This document shows positions 60,125-64,000 of a DNA stretch of 64,000 nt, piece after piece. Each line of letters starts with the position of its first letter. The first letter of the stretch is position 1. This DNA is from Paragorgia papillata (taxonomy: Eukaryota > Cnidaria > Anthozoa > Scleralcyonacea > Coralliidae), in NCBI GenBank assembly GCA_035771165.1, contig JAWNZC010000238.1, forward strand, positions 786,001 through 850,000, in the 5' to 3' direction. A program made the position numbers and the translations under genes. The notes below the pieces were generated by a model. That model searched no databases and was not told where the DNA came from. It worked only from the letters and a program-made list of their open reading frames with translations.

Positions 60125-63100
60125 CTAGCAACTCCTGGTCGACAAGTACAAGTCTTTCTCAGTAATAATATCTGGAAATACCTCCACCAATGTTACCTCC
60201 AATACTTCCAACAACAGTTGTCTGAAATAGATGAATAATAACTTTCAAAACATTAAGAGGAGAACATGCACGTATTTTCGATGAAAAACGCTCAAACCCC
60301 TATATAGACCTTTTTGCCGTATCACTCAAAATCTCTTTATTTTTGTGTAGCTCATACAGTCAACGGACTTTTTAATTCAAGCGGGAGATGAGAAATATAC
60401 TCAAAAGTAAAACAATTCTATAATTATGTAGAATATGATCAGTATAGAAATCAGTTAAGTTTTGAGCGCATGTTAACGTTACGCGACATAGACAAGGGCC
60501 TGTTTACAAGGAGGTAGGGTTACCCTAGGCTCGGTTTCCAACCTTCCCGCGAGTCGAGATAAGGCTGGAAATCGAGGCTAGGGCATTGAACTATAAGAAG
60601 ACTGGAACGATAACTCAGGGGGGATTTTGAAGCCAGTGCCAGTCCCTTTGCAGGTATCTCCCGTGCTTCAAGTTACTTAATTTTCATCCTGCCATATATT
60701 TTGTTTGGGACGATAACAAATTACTCCAAAACAACGGATTGAAATACATTGTTTTATACGTATATTTTTAGAAATAGCATTGGCTTCAATTTGATGTATA
60801 GTATAAGTTTCCTCGTTATTTAAAACTTTTTAAAATGTAGTAAATGTTCGACCATATTTCGCTGGGAAATAACACTAAGAAACTTGTTGTAGTTTTTCTG
60901 AGTTTTGAGCTGAAATACTTAACGCTGAACGTTGGGCTATATATGAAACTGAAGCTATTGAAAAATGCTATTTGGTATAGAAACTTCAAGACTTTAGCTA
61001 AAGGGAAATAATTAAAAAATATAAAAACAACTGCCATTTTGTAACGTTCGGCAAACATTGCAAACATTAATTATTTCCCTTTTAGCTAAAGTCTTGAAGT
61101 TTCTACACCAAATAGCATTTTTCAATAGCTTCAGTTTCATATACAGCCCAACGTTCAGCGTCAAGTATTTCAGCTCAAAACTCAGAAAAACTAACATTTA
61201 AAGATTTTTGGCTTCATAGCTTCCAGTTCATAGAGTTCAATGGGCTAGGGTCACCCTAGCTCTTGGGTTACCCTACCTCTCGTACATTTCTTGTTTGTTT
61301 TTCTGTTTATCGTGTTTACAAGGACGCTACACCACCAGGGTTACCTTAGTAGCCGGGTTGTGTTTTGTCCTTGTAAACGCGTTTGGTATATAGGGATAAC
61401 TCGCTTACCCAGGACAACTTTTTACTAGTTCCAGGCTTCTTGTTATTAGTGCTTGGTAACCACGTCTAATAAAGTTGACCCAGGCAGCAGGGTGAGCCTA
61501 CCCGTGAAATTCTGCTTGTAAACCCGGGCTAACTTTGACCGGGGTGCTAGGGTAACGCTATACTTCCTTGTAAACATCCTTAATAACTTGATGAGAAAAA
61601 CGCACTGATGGAAGTTCCGTTAACAAGACGTTGGTGAATTGATAATATTAAGCGCCATAAATTAAGACAAATATGACATTTAAAAATGGCTTAACAATTG
61701 AAGCAAGTGCTGGATGAAATAAAACGTATATACTTTCTGTATTTCAAACCAACCTGTTTATTTCTGGATATTGCAGTGACTCGACGATGTCAGATACTGA
61801 AGCATTTAAAGCATCTGTACCAACAGCAGCATGAAGAATACCTAAATATTAGCCACACAGAAAATAATGATTACTGCATGCCGAGCACTTCAATGACAAT
61901 TCCAACACATGTTATAAGGTTATATAAAGTATATATCATGTTAAGGGTGGTACGTGTACATGTCGTACATGCTTGGTGTAATCATGGATAGTAAAATGAG
62001 TGGATTGGAAACCAATAGTCACGTGAGGTGTTTCCAGGCCGCCGGTGGCTGAAAAGCGTTTTTCTTTGCTCGAGAGATGTTGAAACCTAGTTGCAAATTG
62101 TGATGTCACGAATGGCGTGAGTACGCTTGTTTTACTGAGGTTTTTAGTGAACTTTTCTTCAAATTCTTCATATCCTCACATTCAGATGACTATGTTGACG
62201 TTTCAAATGATTTTATCGCCTTACAAACCTGCCTAAGCCACAATCGAGCGTTCGGGGTAAGCGTTGTTGATCTTTGTTTTGATGATTCCTGTGTTGTTTT
62301 GAAGAAACTGGCGTCCCCAAATTGTGCTTTGTTTTGCTCGGAATTTGGGATGCATATTTTAACTAGTAAACCTTGATATCTTCTTTTAAAATGAGTAAGA
62401 ATAGACGGGCATTTTGTCGTATTGTGGCTTTGTCGTATTTACAGACAATTCGATTATCATTTTAGGCTGTATTAATCCCAAACTTTGAATATACTCGGGT
62501 TTTTTAAGCTTGTCAATTGCAACCAGGTTGTTATGCTCACGCCATCAAGTTTCCAATCCAGTCTTTTTACTATCCATGGTGTAATGTAACGAACGTTTGA
62601 TGGACGTTCGTCACACTTGAATACTCTGCCTGCAACTTTCTGATAACCTGTTAGACGCTCTAACCATTGAGCCACTGAGGCTCAGATGGAAAGCTAAGAT
62701 TGCAATATGTAGCGTTTTCATGATGTAGTTTTAAGTGATATAAGTTGTACGTACACATGCATGTAGTGCAATTGGTACGTTTGCGAGCTTGGTGCAAGAT
62801 TTCTAAGCCCCAAACAGGGTTCGAACTTGCAACCTTCTGATAACCAGGTAGACGCTCTAACCATTGAGCTACTGTGGTTCGGATGGAAAGCGGGTTATAA
62901 ATTGTGCTTCCTACGTGATAGTATAGTATTTGCATCATGAAATGTAGTCTAGTTAAAGTAACGTTAAGAATGGAACCTGTATATGTGGAACATGCATGTG
63001 AACTTTGTAGACATGCATGTGAACTTTGTAGACGTTCGTCAAGCTCCATTGCTGAGGAAATGTTGCTGAGCCCTAAACTGGGATCAAATCTGAAAGTAAC

Positions 63101-63724
63101 CTTCTTATAATCAGTTAGACGCTCTAGCCATTAATCTACAGAAACTCAGATGGAGAGCTAAGGTTGCAAATTGCGCTATAATAGTATTTGCTATAGTTAA
63201 AGTGATGTAAGGAATGGCACTTGTTCATGTAGTACATGTGCAAACTTGGCAAACATTCGTCAAGCTAAAATACTCAGAAAAATATTTCTGGGCCCCAGAC
63301 AGGGATCGAACCTGCAGTAACCTTCTAATAACCATCTAACTGGTGATAAGGTTGCAAGTTCGATCCCTGTCCATAAAGGTCGGAAACAGCTTCTCAGTAT
63401 CTCTCTCCTCCGCACGCAGAGGTTTCCCGTGAGGATTCTGAGGCTGAGCTGAGGACGAAACCGCTGTCTATTTTTTTACCATTCAAAAACATAAAATAAA
63501 ATAAAACATATTTCTTGTCCCATTCTTCATATTTCTTACCTCCGAAGAAATCACTCAAAACTTGAACAGCTTCTTCCTTGCTTTTCTCCTTCTCTTCCTT
63601 AGCTCTTTCTAGTTTTGTCGATGTCATAAGTTCACCTCCTGGCCAAATGGTTTCAACGAGAAGCGTAAGATAATGATACCACTGCTCCTCAGTAATCAGT
63701 TCACTCACGAGACTTTCAAACCAC
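60125..63724 (-). CDS. 3' end of a PXA/RGS/PX-type sorting nexin (Nexin_C domain), partial
   Basis: Three exons: 63724-63540, 61841-61754 and 60221-60125. Acceptors are TTGCCAG, ATATTTAG and ATTTCAG; donors are GTAAGA and GTTGGT. Phases match at both joins. Exon texts are WFESLVSELITEEQWYHYLT with ETIWPGGEL and a charged stretch; then ILHAAVGTDALNASVSDIVE with SLQYPEIN; then QLLLEVLEVTLVEVFPDII and stop. Together they follow the Nexin_C domain pattern (PGG, LQxPxxN, LLxxLxPxL to FPD) of the SNX13/14/19/25 group. These membrane-attached proteins act in endosomal or ER-contact lipid handling. Only this C-terminal domain is in the window; earlier exons lie beyond 64000. Which member it is cannot be said. 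Introns hold TIR and tRNA-like repeats. Confidence 0.85.
60495..61585. mobile_element. TIR element with TTTACAAGG ends in sorting nexin intron
   Basis: GTTTACAAGGAGGTAGGGTT at the left and AACGCTATACTTCCTTGTAA at the right are inverted. Inside, 60880-61195 is a long palindrome (AGACTTTAGCTAAAGGGAAA and TTTCCCTTTTAGCTAAAGTC at its core). A second TTTACAAGGACGC pair lies at 61315-61385. Confidence 0.55.
62580..63350 (-). repeat. Tandem tRNA-like repeats in sorting nexin intron
   Basis: Four degenerate units lie at about 62635-62700, 62810-62885, 63065-63150 and 63290-63350. The best (62810-62885) reads AGTAGCTCAATGGTTAGAGC and GCAAGTTCGAACCCTG on the minus strand, matching A and B boxes. Anticodon stems pair poorly. 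They look like a tRNA-derived SINE repeated in tandem, not working tRNAs. Confidence 0.55.
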
Positions 63725-63794
63725 CTGGCAAAAATATTAGTTTAACAAATGAGAAAAAGAAAATAATATAATAATAGAGAACATCTGACTGTCC

Positions 63795-63870
63795 CAACTG
63801 GGAGTCGAACCCAAGGTCTCCGAATCGACGCATCAAGGATATGACTACTGAGCCATTGAAACCTGCATAG
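63795..63870 (-). repeat. Separate tRNA-like sequence
   Basis: The minus strand reads TTTCAATGGCTCAGTAGTCA and later CTTGGGTTCGACTCCCAGTT. The B box is good and the A box displaced. It is probably a SINE head or pseudo-tRNA upstream of the sorting nexin exon. Confidence 0.45.
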
Positions 63871-64000
63871 TCGGGGAGAGATGGTCTGGAAACTCATAGA
63901 AGTCTTTGTTCTATCTTTTTGTTCACTTTATGCAAACATGTGCACGGTGAGGAAAATGTATTTTTGATATAATGAAGCAATCATCCAATTTCAATCACAC

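Noticed and set aside
62810..62885. Working tRNA gene
   Set aside because: A and B boxes are good but anticodon and acceptor stems pair poorly, and similar degenerate units repeat in tandem.

Overview
The window looks like repeat-dense invertebrate genomic DNA. A cnidarian, probably an anthozoan, is an inference from AT-rich composition, very many short TIR/foldback elements and CR1/L2-like retroposons. It is not bacterial: genes are split by GT-AG introns and there are no operons. Coordinates are exact where splice sites or target-site duplications (TSDs) fix them and approximate elsewhere.

Positions 1-42738 form a complex locus built from duplicated blocks. A unit of about 9.1 kb is present as U1 (9537-18694), U2 (18695-32044, enlarged by a 4.24-kb LINE) and a truncated U3 (32045 to about 35700). 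A second block (1-3050) recurs at about 37620-42738 with different insertions. Each of U1-U3 carries one intact three-exon gene on the minus strand (10444-12468, 19269-21360, 32634-34368). The predicted products are secreted proteins of 195, 196 and 207 aa with a signal peptide and two similar four-cysteine domains, one per exon. I do not recognise the family firmly. The first domain has a PDGF/VEGF-like flavour. This tandem family is the best candidate for something undescribed. Between the genes lie a 25-bp minisatellite in both orientations, (CTGT)n arrays abutting the 3' ends of two different LINE subfamilies, and hairpin MITEs.

Positions 42738-64000 appear single-copy. They hold three conserved genes, all on the minus strand. 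One is an intronless TMEM60-like membrane protein (46771-47175). The second is a two-exon IMPACT orthologue of 324 aa (50269-53290). The third is the last three exons of a PXA/RGS/PX-type sorting nexin ending in a Nexin_C domain (60125-63724). The rest is nested mobile DNA: hAT-like (8-bp TSD), Mutator-like (9-bp TSD), TTAA, TA, TAA and 5-bp-TSD elements, a 5S-rRNA-derived SINE, tRNA-like repeats, a telomere-like block inside inverted repeats and hammerhead-like motifs.

The paralogous blocks often supply an empty or alternative site, so several insertions can be dated relative to the duplications directly from the sequence.
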